Position numbers and translations under genes: made by a program. Below are positions 1 to 9,625 of a stretch of DNA of 64,000 nt, piece after piece. Under the pieces are notes generated by a model that did no database searches, was not told where the DNA came from, and saw only the letters and a list, made by a program, of their open reading frames with translations. Source of the DNA: Planctomycetota bacterium (lineage in GTDB: Bacteria; Planctomycetota; MHYJ01; JACPTZ01). The DNA is taken from positions 84,287 to 148,286 of the forward strand of contig JACPTZ010000059.1 of assembly GCA_016192525.1 (NCBI GenBank), written 5' to 3'. Every line of letters starts with the position of its first letter. Position 1 is the stretch's first letter.

Positions 1-169
1 GCGTGGCCCCCTTCGTCCGTCGTTCGCGCGTCGGGGGCGGATTATGCACGGGGTGGAGGGAGTTTGCAACGCAAATGCGGCTTCATGGAACCCCGGTCCG
101 ACGTTCCGGCCGAGGCGCGGGATCGCAAGACAAGGAAGAAAGTCGAAGGCCGCGTGATCGACGCCCCCC

Positions 170-1453
170 CTACGACCCGGATCCAATAGGGAGCAGGAAC
201 TCGGCGGTGAGATGGTCGGCGTCTTCCACCCTGATGATGAGCGTGTGCGGACCCGGTTCGAGGTTGTTCGGCAGCACGAGGGGAAACAGTCGCCGCCAGG
301 GGAGCATCCGGGGATCGGTGGGGCTTTCCTGTACTTCGAGAAGGATGTCCTCCGGCCCGTCGAAATCGTCGATCAGATGTTGGTCGTCATCCAGGAACAT
401 CTTGAGATCGACCTCCTTCTTGCGATTCTCGAGGACCTCGATGAACTGTCCCCCCACTTCCCGCACGAACTGGACGCTCAGCAAAGGCGGCAACTTCCTC
501 GACGCCGCCCTCCAACAGGCCGAACTGTAGGCCACCGCGTCTCCGAGGCGGCGGTTCAGGAACGGGATGTACCAGGATTCGTGCCAGCCTTCCGGATAGC
601 GGGGGGCGCCCGTGACCCTGTCGGGGCGCCTCGCGTCGGGCATGAGGCCGAGTCCGTTCGCGCCGCGGGGGAAGCGATTCGGTCCGTACTCCCCGGGGAA
701 TACGTCCTCGGACTCCCCGAAAAGGGGGATGCGCTGCGGAACCGAGGCGGGCCCCCCCGCTCGCAGGCGCCAGTAGAAAGGCCAGCCATTGGTTTCGGCG
801 ACTTGCGGCTTCGGTTGACCGGGACCCCCCCAAAGTGGCGGGCTATCGAGGTCGTCGTTCACCGCGTCTCTCGTTGCAGTACGGACCAGCCCATATGCCG
901 CTCGCGGATCGTCAAGTTCTGCGATGCCAGGAATCGTCGGAGCAAACACCGAATCCGCATACCACTCCATGTTGTCCCCGATCTTGTGATCTTCGTACTT
1001 CACAGGCCACTCCCACGTCTTGTCGTAGACGGCGTGAGGGATGTCGAATGCGTGTGCCGGGGAGGCCATGTCCTGAACAAGGTGTCCCATGATGCCCAGT
1101 CGCTCGTAGGCGAAAGCGAAGTTTCGTGCGCTGTACATGTCTTGAACGTACTGCCAATCCTGTGTCAGGCTGTCATTCGGGGCGCCGTTGACGAACATCG
1201 ACGGGTGCCCTTCCTCCGAGGCCGCCCCGCGCAAGAGCCTCGGTTGAAAATGGTGGAGGTCTTTGTAGTCGTCTTCGGGAACAAGTTCCTGCTTTAGTGC
1301 CTCCCTGGCCAGGTTCCGGTGCCCGTCCCCGCCGAAGAACACCAGGAGCCGGGTCGTCCACCCGGAGACGATACCGTCCAGACAGAGGAGCCCCATGACG
1401 GCTACTGCGACAGAGAGGACACGGCATGTCGGAGAAGGCCTGCGCCGAATCAT
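170..1453 (-). CDS. Secreted phospholipase C / S1-P1 nuclease-fold-like protein
   Basis: N-terminal hydrophobic signal; motif GHLVQDMASPAHAFDIPH resembles zinc-dependent PLC/P1 nuclease family; 3 nt downstream of the HEAT gene. Confidence 0.55.
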   Translation of the reverse strand: MIRRRPSPTCRVLSVAVAVMGLLCLDGIVSGWTTRLLVFFGGDGHRNLAREALKQELVPEDDYKDLHHFQPRLLRGAASEEGHPSMFVNGAPNDSLTQDWQYVQDMYSARNFAFAYERLGIMGHLVQDMASPAHAFDIPHAVYDKTWEWPVKYEDHKIGDNMEWYADSVFAPTIPGIAELDDPRAAYGLVRTATRDAVNDDLDSPPLWGGPGQPKPQVAETNGWPFYWRLRAGGPASVPQRIPLFGESEDVFPGEYGPNRFPRGANGLGLMPDARRPDRVTGAPRYPEGWHESWYIPFLNRRLGDAVAYSSACWRAASRKLPPLLSVQFVREVGGQFIEVLENRKKEVDLKMFLDDDQHLIDDFDGPEDILLEVQESPTDPRMLPWRRLFPLVLPNNLEPGPHTLIIRVEDADHLTAEFLLPIGSGS

Positions 1454-1456
1454 GGA

Positions 1457-2842
1457 TCATTTCTCCTTTTGGGGGGCTTTCAGGCGGTCGGATTCTTCCT
1501 GTCGCAGTTGATTTGCCCTGCGGGCGTATTCACGACGGTTCGCAGGATCCAGGTCAGAGAGCGCCCCGCCCGCTTGGCATCTCATCATGCAAGACTCCGA
1601 TTCGTCGTTGAAGATGGCGAGCAGGCGCGGCAACGCCGAGGCGATCTTGTGCTTTCCGACCTCCGTGATGATGGGGAATCGGATGTAGGCGTCGATGTCG
1701 CGTCCGAGGCCTCTCTTTCCGAGCATGTCGATGGCCCACGCGACGACTGCGGGGTCCTGAGTGGGAATGACCGCCGTCACCGCACTGCCCGCTTCTTCCA
1801 GCGAACGGTAGGCCTTCCGGAGCGCCGGATCGTCGATCCTCTTCTGGACAAAGGACAGAAGGTAGTCGATGTCCTCCCTTCGCCGGCCCGCCCCGAGCAC
1901 CTTGATCGCGGCCGCCCGTTCCATGATCGTTCCCTTGCCCCCCTCCAGCATCTCCCTCCACAGCGCGGTGTCCACGGGGGCGCCCAGCGCCATCAGCCCC
2001 TCAGTGGCCGCCACCCGCACCTCGGGGTCGGGGTGCCGGAGAAGGGCCTCCAGATCCGGAATCCCGTCCGGGTCCTTCGTGTACCTCAGGACGTTGAGGG
2101 CCTCCATCCGATGGTCCTTCGAGGACTGCGCCGCCTCCGCCATCGACGGGATCGCGGCCTTTCCGAATTCCACGAAGATGTGCCGCCACAGCATGCCGAA
2201 CATCCGGAGCGCGCCCGGTTGGGCCAATTCCCGCGCCGCGGGCCCGTATCGCATGCGCTCCAGCACCTGCACGAGCATCAGAAAGAAGGCGTCGTCATCG
2301 TCCGTCTCGTCCAGCATCCGCCCCATGCCCGGCCGAGCCAGACGGAGCAATCTCTCCCCGAACGAGTCGGAAAGATTCCACTTCGGATGGAGGCGGCCGG
2401 GCTCGAGGTCGTCGGCGAGCTTGAGGTCTCCAGCCCGTGCGTACGCCAGGAGCGCCCGGCGGAGCGCGGCGTCGTCCTCGTCCATCAGGTGTCGCATGAG
2501 GGACTCCAGCCCTTCATTCGTCAGCGGCTCCGCGATGCCGTACTTCGCCATCAGGCGCCGGAATTCGGGAGTGCCGCTGGTCGGGACCGATCCCGGTTCA
2601 TCCGGCGACCCTTCGTCGAGGGGCTCGACACTCCCGTTCATCTCGGAGGGCTCTGAGGACGTCTTGCTCGCGATTTCCGGTGGGTTGGAAGAGGTGGCCG
2701 GGCGGGCGCCCCGGTCACGGGAGAAGGCCGTCGTGCCCTCGGGAGCGGCGGTTCTCGGCGTGTTCCGACAGGATCCCACCGTCAGCCAGGTGACGGCGGC
2801 TATCGCGATGGGGAGCAGGACGACGGCAAGTCTGCGGGGCAT
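1457..2842 (-). CDS. HEAT-repeat lipoprotein-like protein
   Basis: Start set at MPRRLAVVLLPIAIAAVTWLTVGSC; repeats such as DPDGIPDLEALLRHPDPEVRVAATEGLMALG; SD-like GGAGGAG upstream of this ATG. Confidence 0.65.
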   Translation of the reverse strand: MPRRLAVVLLPIAIAAVTWLTVGSCRNTPRTAAPEGTTAFSRDRGARPATSSNPPEIASKTSSEPSEMNGSVEPLDEGSPDEPGSVPTSGTPEFRRLMAKYGIAEPLTNEGLESLMRHLMDEDDAALRRALLAYARAGDLKLADDLEPGRLHPKWNLSDSFGERLLRLARPGMGRMLDETDDDDAFFLMLVQVLERMRYGPAARELAQPGALRMFGMLWRHIFVEFGKAAIPSMAEAAQSSKDHRMEALNVLRYTKDPDGIPDLEALLRHPDPEVRVAATEGLMALGAPVDTALWREMLEGGKGTIMERAAAIKVLGAGRRREDIDYLLSFVQKRIDDPALRKAYRSLEEAGSAVTAVIPTQDPAVVAWAIDMLGKRGLGRDIDAYIRFPIITEVGKHKIASALPRLLAIFNDESESCMMRCQAGGALSDLDPANRREYARRANQLRQEESDRLKAPQKEK

Positions 2843-2943
2843 GGAAGGCTCCTCCGCCCATCCCCCCACAGGTCGCGGGCCGCCCCCATGGGGATGCGGA
2901 TGATCGCGGGCCTCCACCGGAGGGATGTCGCAGAGAAGCCGTC

Positions 2944-2975
2944 ACCATAGAAGAAGAAGAAGAAGACCGGGTCAA
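2944..2975 (-). promoter_or_regulatory. Candidate sigma70-type promoter with an (AGA/TTC)6 tract in its spacer
   Basis: Minus strand TTGACC - 20 nt including (TTC)6 - TATGGT upstream of the HEAT gene. Confidence 0.45.
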
Positions 2976-3133
2976 GGCAAATCCATCCGCCCGGGGAACC
3001 GGTTGCCGCGCACGGCTGGCTTGGCTCGATCGCCCCGCGGCGGGTTGACAACGGTTGCCGATGGGGTGGATTCCGGGGAGTAGGGAGGACCGGGGAGCAG
3101 CGGCTCACCCCCCGCAGGCACAAGGTGGACGGA

Positions 3134-4816
3134 TCACCCGGAGCCCCTCCCCAGTCTCAGGATGAACGAGCTCCCCTTCCCGGGCGCGCTCTCGACGGTC
3201 ACCTCTCCCCCGTGAAGTTGCGCGATGTGTTTCACGATCGCCAGGCCGAGGCCGGTCCCGCCCGCCTCGCGCGAACGGGACTTGTCCACCCGGTAGAATC
3301 GCTCGAAGACCCGCTTCTGGTCCTCGGCGGGAATGCCGACCCCGGTGTCCCGGACCTCGATCTCGCCCGGGGCGCGGACCGTCACCGTCACGCTTCCCCC
3401 TTCCGGCGTGTACTTGATGGCGTTGTCCACGAGATTCGCGACCGCCCGTTCGATCATGTCGGCATCCACCTCCGCCATGAGGGGAGGGGCCACAACCATC
3501 ACCGCGATCCGCTTTCGGGCCGCCGCCGGGGCGAGGGTCTCGCGGACGCGGGCCGCGAGTTCGTCAAGACGCGTCGGCGCCCGGCGGGGCTCGAATCCCG
3601 CATCCAGCCGTGAGAGTTCGAGCAGGTCCTCCACGAGGGCGCTCAGCCGCTGCGCGTGCCGCGAGATCAGGGCGAGGAACTCGGCCGCCTTCGGACGGTC
3701 GTCCAGGGCGCCGCCTTCGAGCGTCTCGACGCATCCCCGGATGAGCGTCAGGGGGGTCCGCAGTTCGTGCGAGACGTTGGCCACGAATTCGCGGCGGAGG
3801 GCGTCGTAGCGCCGCTCCTCCGTGACGTCGCGGACCACCAGCACCCCTCCACCGGAGGAGACCGGAGCGGCGGTGATCTCCAGGAATCTTCCCTCCCGCT
3901 CGAGGGTTCCGCGGGAAGGCCGGCCCGTCTGGGCGGCCCGGCCGGCGGAGGCCAGCGCCGGCTCGCGCAGCAGTTCCCACAGTTCGCGTCCCGCCGCCTC
4001 CCCCGAAAAGCCGAGCATTTGTCCCGCCGCCTGGTTCGCGATCTCGACCCGCCCGTCGGCGCCGAGCGCCACCACCCCGTCCTGCAGGGACCCGAGAACC
4101 GCCTGGATCCGGGCCGTCTCTGCGCGCAACGCCTCGAGACGGCGCTGCAGGGTCTCGCTCATGGTCTCCAGCGATCGCGCCAGCGCGACGAGTTCCGGCG
4201 GTCCCGGCTGAAGCGGGGCGCGCCGCGTGAAATCGCCCGCGGCGATCGCCCCCGCGACCTCCGTCATCCTCCTGAGGGGGCGGACGATCCCCCGGGCCAC
4301 GATCCACCCCGCCGCGGCCGCGGCCAGCGCCACAGCCCCGAATGCGGCGGCCAGAAAAAGGTACAGGACGCGCAGTTCCGCGTCGATGGCCGTCAGCGGA
4401 AGGGCCGCCCGAAGCACCGTGCCGTCCGGTTCCGCGACCGCGACATACATGTATTCCACCCCCACCGACCCGCTTCGCCGGACGTCGGTGCCCGCGCCGT
4501 CCCTCCGGGCCGACCGCACCTCCGGCCGGTCGTCGTGATTCTCCATCGTCTTCGGGACCCCGACTGAATCCGCAAGAACGGTTCCGTCCGGCGCGATGAG
4601 CGTCAGGCGGGTGTCCGACTGCGCCGCCATCCACTTGAGCGCTGCGTCGGGGTCGGGTTGCCCCAGGGCCCAGCGCGAGAGATGGGCCTCCGAACGGAGC
4701 CGGAGGGCCGCTTCGCCCAGCATCCGTTCCCTCGTGATGAGCGTGGCGGCCGTCGCCAGAGCGATCAGGCCGGTGAGCGTGACCCCGAGATAGGCGCTGA
4801 AGATGCGGCGAAACAC
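3134..4816 (-). CDS. phoR: Phosphate regulon sensor histidine kinase
   Basis: TM, HAMP, PAS, HisKA (FVANVSHELRTPLTLIRG) and HATPase (NLVDNAIKYTPEGG, GTGLGLAIVKHI) motifs; adjacent to phoB/phoU/pst. Confidence 0.9.
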   Translation of the reverse strand: MFRRIFSAYLGVTLTGLIALATAATLITRERMLGEAALRLRSEAHLSRWALGQPDPDAALKWMAAQSDTRLTLIAPDGTVLADSVGVPKTMENHDDRPEVRSARRDGAGTDVRRSGSVGVEYMYVAVAEPDGTVLRAALPLTAIDAELRVLYLFLAAAFGAVALAAAAAGWIVARGIVRPLRRMTEVAGAIAAGDFTRRAPLQPGPPELVALARSLETMSETLQRRLEALRAETARIQAVLGSLQDGVVALGADGRVEIANQAAGQMLGFSGEAAGRELWELLREPALASAGRAAQTGRPSRGTLEREGRFLEITAAPVSSGGGVLVVRDVTEERRYDALRREFVANVSHELRTPLTLIRGCVETLEGGALDDRPKAAEFLALISRHAQRLSALVEDLLELSRLDAGFEPRRAPTRLDELAARVRETLAPAAARKRIAVMVVAPPLMAEVDADMIERAVANLVDNAIKYTPEGGSVTVTVRAPGEIEVRDTGVGIPAEDQKRVFERFYRVDKSRSREAGGTGLGLAIVKHIAQLHGGEVTVESAPGKGSSFILRLGRGSG

Positions 4817-4820
4817 GAAA

Positions 4821-5504
4821 TCACCGATCCTTGAACCGGTACCCCACCCCCCGGACCGTCTCGATCCGGTCCGCGTGCCTTCCCATCTTCCGGCGTATCG
4901 AGGCGACGTGCACGTCGACGGTCCGGTCGAGAATCACCGCCTCGTCACGCCGGACGGCGGAGATGAGGTCGTCGCGGGAGAAGACCCGGCCGGGCCGCCC
5001 CACGAGGACGCGCAGGAGGTCGAACTCCGTGGTGGTGAGCGGGACCGGCTTTCCGGCGACGGCGACCTCGCGCCGCCCCGAGTCGAGCGTCATCGAACCG
5101 ACGCGGAGGACCTCCGCCGGGGAGGCGGCCGCCTCGAACCGGCGTCGCACCGCGCGAAGTCGCGCGATCAGTTCGCGCACGCCGAAGGGCTTCGTGATGT
5201 AATCGTCGGCGCCGAGTTCCAGGCCCAGGACGCGATCGGCCTCCTGCGACTTCGCCGTGAGCATGACGATGGGGACGGGGGCCGTTCGCGGATCCCCGCG
5301 GAGCCTCCGGCAGACTTCCCAGCCGTCCATTCCCGGCAGCATGACGTCGAGCAGTACGGCATCGGGCGCGTGGTCGCGTGCGATCCGGAGTCCCGCATCG
5401 CCGTCCCTCGCCGAAAGGACGAGCCAGCCCTCCTTTTCCAGATTGTACTCGACCATCCGGATCAGGTCGGGTTCGTCGTCGATGACCAGAACAGTGAGGG
5501 GCAT
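4821..5504 (-). CDS. phoB: Phosphate regulon response regulator
   Basis: Receiver domain (MPLTVLVIDDEPDLIRMVEYNLEKEGW, VLLDVMLPGMDG) and C-terminal winged helix; start at MPLTVL. Confidence 0.9.
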   Translation of the reverse strand: MPLTVLVIDDEPDLIRMVEYNLEKEGWLVLSARDGDAGLRIARDHAPDAVLLDVMLPGMDGWEVCRRLRGDPRTAPVPIVMLTAKSQEADRVLGLELGADDYITKPFGVRELIARLRAVRRRFEAAASPAEVLRVGSMTLDSGRREVAVAGKPVPLTTTEFDLLRVLVGRPGRVFSRDDLISAVRRDEAVILDRTVDVHVASIRRKMGRHADRIETVRGVGYRFKDR

Positions 5505-5577
5505 GTCGGTCTTCCCCGCAATCCTCGTCGCGCCGGACACGACACACGGCGCCGCGGAACGACACGGAGGCTCCGCT

Positions 5578-6258
5578 CTATCCGTTCGCGGCGCGCTTCC
5601 GCTGCTCGAAGTGGTGCCGAACATCGCGACCCTGGACCAGGTAGATCACCTCCTCGGCGATGTTCGTCGCGTGGTCCCCGATCCGCTCCAGGTTGCGCGA
5701 GATCAGGATGAGCGAAAGCGATCGCTGGATGGTCCTCGGATCGCCCATCATGTACGTGAGGAGTTCCCGGAATACCTGGTTCTTGTAGGCGTCCACCGTG
5801 TCGTCGGTGTCGAGGACGGAGTGCGCGAGAGGAACATCGCTCCGGACGAAGGCGTCGAGGCTGTCGCGCACCATCCGCTGGACGGTCTGCGCCATGACGG
5901 GGAATTCGATGAGGGGCTTGATGGCGGGGGACTCCAGCAGGAACCGCGTGCTCTCGCAGACGTTCACGGCCTGGTCGCCGATCCGCTCGAGATCGTTCGA
6001 GATCTTCGACGCCATCACCAGCAGACGCAGATCCGCCGCGACGGGGTGCTGGAGGGCGAGGAGTTCCACCACCCGTTCGTCCGTCTCCACATGGAGATCG
6101 TTCACCTCCAGCTCCGCCGCCATGACGCTGTCGATGGACGCCGACGACCGTTCGACGAGGGCGCACACCGCCTCCGCGATCATGCGCTCCGCGAGGGCGC
6201 CCATATGGACGAGCCGCTCCTTCAGGGCCCGGAGTTCGTCTTCAAAGTGTCGGTGCAT
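5578..6258 (-). CDS. phoU: Phosphate transport system regulatory protein PhoU
   Basis: MHRHFEDELRALKERLVHMG... and ISRNLERIGDHATNIAEEVIY; typical PhoU repeats. Confidence 0.93.
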   Translation of the reverse strand: MHRHFEDELRALKERLVHMGALAERMIAEAVCALVERSSASIDSVMAAELEVNDLHVETDERVVELLALQHPVAADLRLLVMASKISNDLERIGDQAVNVCESTRFLLESPAIKPLIEFPVMAQTVQRMVRDSLDAFVRSDVPLAHSVLDTDDTVDAYKNQVFRELLTYMMGDPRTIQRSLSLILISRNLERIGDHATNIAEEVIYLVQGRDVRHHFEQRKRAANG

Positions 6259-6260
6259 GG

Positions 6261-7040
6261 TTATCCAAATCTCCCCGTCACGTATCCCTCCGTCCTCGGG
6301 TTCTTCGGACGGGTGAACATCTCGGTCGTCGGCGCGAACTCCACCAGTTCGCCGAGCCACATGAACCCGCACTCGTCGGAGCAGCGCGTGGCCTGCTGCA
6401 TGTTGTGCGTCACGATGACAATTGTATAGCGCGCCTTCAGATCCTGCATCAGTTCTTCGATCCGCATCGTGGCGATCGGATCGAGGGCGGAGCAGGGTTC
6501 GTCCATGAGCAGCACCTCGGGCGCCACCGCCAGCAGCCGGGAGATGCAGAGCCGCTGCTGCGCCTCGCCGGAGAGGGAGAGGGCGGAGGCGCCCAGACGA
6601 TCCCGGACCTCCGCCCACATCCCCGTGGCGCGAAGGCTCCGTTCGACGATCGCGTCCAGCTCCGATCCCCGCGCCAGCCCGTGGATGCGCGGGCCGTAGG
6701 CGACATTCTCGTAGACCGACAGGGGGAACGGGTTTGGACGCTGAAAGACCATGCCTACCCTCTTCCGGAGCGAGGTGAGGTCGCGGCGACGGAGGATGTC
6801 CTCGCCGTCGAGGAGGATCCGGCCCTCGGCGCAGAAGCCGCGCACGTCGTCGTTCATCCGGTTGAAACTGCGGAGCAGCGTGGATTTCCCGCACCCGGAC
6901 GGTCCGATGATCGCCGTGATGCTCTGCTCCCGCAGCGACATCGTGACCTCGCGCAGGGCCTGAAAGCCCCCGTAGTACGCGGAGAGCCGTTCCGCGGCGA
7001 GCTTGGACGTCCTAGCCGAAACGGCCGCTGATGTATTCAA
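6261..7040 (-). CDS. pstB: Phosphate ABC transporter ATP-binding protein, copy 2 (degenerate ABC signature LSGEA)
   Basis: Walker A GPSGCGKST, Q-loop GMVFQRPNPFP, Walker B VLLMDEP, H-loop VTHNMQQA; signature LSGEAQQ. Confidence 0.9.
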   Translation of the reverse strand: MNTSAAVSARTSKLAAERLSAYYGGFQALREVTMSLREQSITAIIGPSGCGKSTLLRSFNRMNDDVRGFCAEGRILLDGEDILRRRDLTSLRKRVGMVFQRPNPFPLSVYENVAYGPRIHGLARGSELDAIVERSLRATGMWAEVRDRLGASALSLSGEAQQRLCISRLLAVAPEVLLMDEPCSALDPIATMRIEELMQDLKARYTIVIVTHNMQQATRCSDECGFMWLGELVEFAPTTEMFTRPKNPRTEGYVTGRFG

Positions 7041-7767
7041 GCGTCCTCCGGTCCGAGGGATTCGTGAACAGACGGCGGGTCTCCGAGACCTCCACCAGTT
7101 CCCCCTGCAGGAAGAAGGCGGTCCGATCCGAGATGCGGGAGGCCTGCATCACGTTGTTCGTCACGAGTACGACCGTCACCCGGGCCTTGAGTTCCGTAAG
7201 CGCCTCCTCGATCTTGGCCGTCGAGATGGGATCAAGCCCGGAGCAGGGCTCGTCCAGCAGCAGGACGTCCGGATCGAGCGCGAGGGTCCGCGCCAGGCAG
7301 AGACGCTGCTGCTGCCCGCCCGAGAGACGCAGGGCGGAAAGCGAGAGGCGGTCTTTCACCTCGTCCCAGAGGGTGGCCGCTCGAAGCGTGCGCTCCACGA
7401 CCGCGTCCAGGTCCGCGCGGCGGCCCCCTCCGCGCAGCCGCGGCCCGAGGGCGATGTTGTCGTAAATCGATCCGGGGAGCGGCACGGGGACGGCGAAGAC
7501 CATCCCCAGCCGCCGGCGCAACTCCGGGATGTCGACCGGAACCCGGTAGAGGTCGATCCCGTCGAAGAGCAGGGCGCCCTCGATCGAGCGTTCCGGCACG
7601 AGGTCGTTGATCCGGTTGAGCGAACGGAGAAAGGTCGTCTTGCCGCCGCCGGCCGGGCCAATGATCGCGAAGATCTCGTTCGAGCGGACCTCGAGCGAAA
7701 TGTCCTTGAGCGCCGGGGCGGCGCGGTAGCGGACGCCGAAGGAGCGGGCTTCGATGCGGACGGTCAT
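7012..7767 (-). CDS. pstB: Phosphate ABC transporter ATP-binding protein, copy 1 (altered Q-loop and H-loop)
   Basis: Walker A GPAGGGKTT, signature LSGGQQQ, Walker B VLLLDEP; Q-loop GMVFAVPVPLP, H-loop VTNNVMQA. Confidence 0.88.
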   Translation of the reverse strand: MTVRIEARSFGVRYRAAPALKDISLEVRSNEIFAIIGPAGGGKTTFLRSLNRINDLVPERSIEGALLFDGIDLYRVPVDIPELRRRLGMVFAVPVPLPGSIYDNIALGPRLRGGGRRADLDAVVERTLRAATLWDEVKDRLSLSALRLSGGQQQRLCLARTLALDPDVLLLDEPCSGLDPISTAKIEEALTELKARVTVVLVTNNVMQASRISDRTAFFLQGELVEVSETRRLFTNPSDRRTLEYISGRFG

Positions 7768-8666
7768 GCGGCACGCAGTCGGGCCCGGACCCGGGCGCGG
7801 ATCAGGACGGCGACGAAGTTGAGCGCGAACGTCAGCGCGAGGAGCACGAAGACGGTGGCGTAGAGGACCGGCCGCGTCGCCTCCACGTCGGGCGACTGGG
7901 TGGTCATGACGTAGATGTGGTAGCCGAGTTCCATGAACTGGTCGTTCAGCCGGTCGGGCAGTTGCGGGAGAAAGTAGGCGGCGCCGGTGAAGAGGATGGG
8001 GGCCACCTCACCGGCCCCCCGCGAGACGGCCAGGATCGTCCCGGTCAGGATCCCCCCGATCGACTGGGGGAGGACGACGTACCGGACCACCTGCCAGCGC
8101 GTGGCGCCGGCCGCGTAGGCCGCCTCGCGGTAGGCGCGCGGGACGGCCCGGAGGGCCTCCTCCGTGGCCACGACCACCGTCGGCAGGGTGAGCACCGCCA
8201 GCGTGAGCGCCGCCCACAGGATGCAGGGCTGGCCGAAGGTCAGCTCGCCGCTGAAGAAGAGCCGGTCGATCCCCCGGCCCGTGAACTGGATGAAGAACCC
8301 GAGGCCGAAGAGGCCGAAGACGATGGCGGGGACGCCGGCGAGGTTCTCCAGGGCCAGCCGCACGGCGAGGACCGCCTTCGAGTCCTGCCGGGCGTATTCC
8401 TGGAGATAGATCGCCGCGGCGACGCCGACGGGGACCCCCGCGACGGTCATGAGGAGGACCAGGGCGAAGGTGCCGAAGATGGCGGGGAAGATGCCGCCGT
8501 GGGTCATCTGCCGCGGGCTCTCGCTGAGGAACTCCCACGACAGGCGTTCGGTCCCATGGAGGGCGATGTTTCCCAGGACCACCGCCGTCATCGCCACGAT
8601 GAGGAGGCAGGCAAGGCCCGTGAGTCCGGTGAAGCCGAGGGCGGCGGCGCGGGTCCGTCCGGTCAT
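7764..8666 (-). CDS. pstA: Phosphate ABC transporter permease
   Basis: Start at MTGRTRAAALGFTGL; multiple TM; EEALRAVPRAYREAAYAAGATRWQVV EAA loop. Confidence 0.9.
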   Translation of the reverse strand: MTGRTRAAALGFTGLTGLACLLIVAMTAVVLGNIALHGTERLSWEFLSESPRQMTHGGIFPAIFGTFALVLLMTVAGVPVGVAAAIYLQEYARQDSKAVLAVRLALENLAGVPAIVFGLFGLGFFIQFTGRGIDRLFFSGELTFGQPCILWAALTLAVLTLPTVVVATEEALRAVPRAYREAAYAAGATRWQVVRYVVLPQSIGGILTGTILAVSRGAGEVAPILFTGAAYFLPQLPDRLNDQFMELGYHIYVMTTQSPDVEATRPVLYATVFVLLALTFALNFVAVLIRARVRARLRAA

Positions 8667-9625
8667 CTCCGGCCTCCTCCCTCGAGCCGGGTTCGCAGTC
8701 GGGCGGCCCAGGCGTGTCCCGCGAGGTTGAGCAGGAAGGTGATCACGAAGAGGAGCGCCCCGAGAAAGAACAGGACGTGATAATGCGCGCTGCCGTGGAC
8801 GACCTCGCCGAGTTCGGCGGCGATCGTCGCGGAGATGCTTCGGAACGATTCCCGCGGGTCGAGCGAGGAGATGGCCGCGTTCCCGCTCGCCATGAGCACG
8901 ATCATCGTCTCCCCGATCGCGCGGCCGAATCCGAGCACGCCCGCCGCCATCACCCCGGGCATCGCCGCCGGCAGGACCACCCGCCACGCGGTCTGCCACC
9001 GGTTCGCCCCGAGTGCGAGCGAACCGTCCCGGAATGACTGCGGCACGGCCGAGAGGGCGTCTTCGGCCACCGTGTAGACGATCGGGATGACGGCCAGGGA
9101 GAGGCCGATCCCGGCCGTGATGGCGTTCAGACGGTAGACCAGCCCGAAGGCCTCCTGGACCCACGTGGCCACGACCATGAGGGCGAAGAACCCGATCACC
9201 ACCGACGGGATTCCCGCGAGGAGTTCGATCACCGGCTTGATCACCTCGCGGAGCCCCGGCGGAGCGAACTCCGAGGTGAAGATCGCCGCCCCGACCGCCA
9301 GCGGGAGGGCGATGAGCAGCGCGACGAGGGTGACCTTGAGGGTCCCGGCGAGGAGCGGAAGCAGCGAGTACTTCGGGACGGTCGAGACCGGCTGCCAGGA
9401 GAACTTTCCGTTCGGAAGCGGGGCCACCATCCGGGAGACGGTGACCTCCTCATGTACCTCGGCCGACGTGAGGAGTGGAACCGCCTCCCGGGCGATGAAG
9501 ATGAAGATGAGCGCCAGGGCCGCGATCACGAAGAAGGCGCTCAGACGGATCGCCGCCTCGATGGCCTTCTCGGCCAGTCGCGGGTTCCTGCGGATCAGGG
9601 GGTGATCACTTGGGGGGGAGGGCAC
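8663..9625 (-). CDS. pstC: Phosphate ABC transporter permease
   Basis: EAA loop EDALSAVPQSFRDGSLALGANRWQTAW; likely GTG start (VPSPPSDHPLIRRNPRLAEK) overlapping the end of pstS; ATG-initiated ORF extends to 9694. Confidence 0.85.
   Translation of the reverse strand: MPSPPSDHPLIRRNPRLAEKAIEAAIRLSAFFVIAALALIFIFIAREAVPLLTSAEVHEEVTVSRMVAPLPNGKFSWQPVSTVPKYSLLPLLAGTLKVTLVALLIALPLAVGAAIFTSEFAPPGLREVIKPVIELLAGIPSVVIGFFALMVVATWVQEAFGLVYRLNAITAGIGLSLAVIPIVYTVAEDALSAVPQSFRDGSLALGANRWQTAWRVVLPAAMPGVMAAGVLGFGRAIGETMIVLMASGNAAISSLDPRESFRSISATIAAELGEVVHGSAHYHVLFFLGALLFVITFLLNLAGHAWAARLRTRLEGGGRR

Noticed and set aside
212-1297. Long ORF opposite the PLC-like gene, and many similar long antisense ORFs (e.g. 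1319-2656, 3656-4567, 16477-17847, 31135-32181, 35800-37287, 48277-49980)
   Set aside because: High-GC shadow ORFs: Arg/Pro/Gly-rich, no domain signatures, and opposite strands that encode recognisable proteins.
9497-9515. GATGAAGATGAAGATGA tract in pstC
   Set aside because: Short, imperfect, inside a conserved TM region (IFIFIAREA) and in frame multiples of 3; no slippage consequence beyond one residue.
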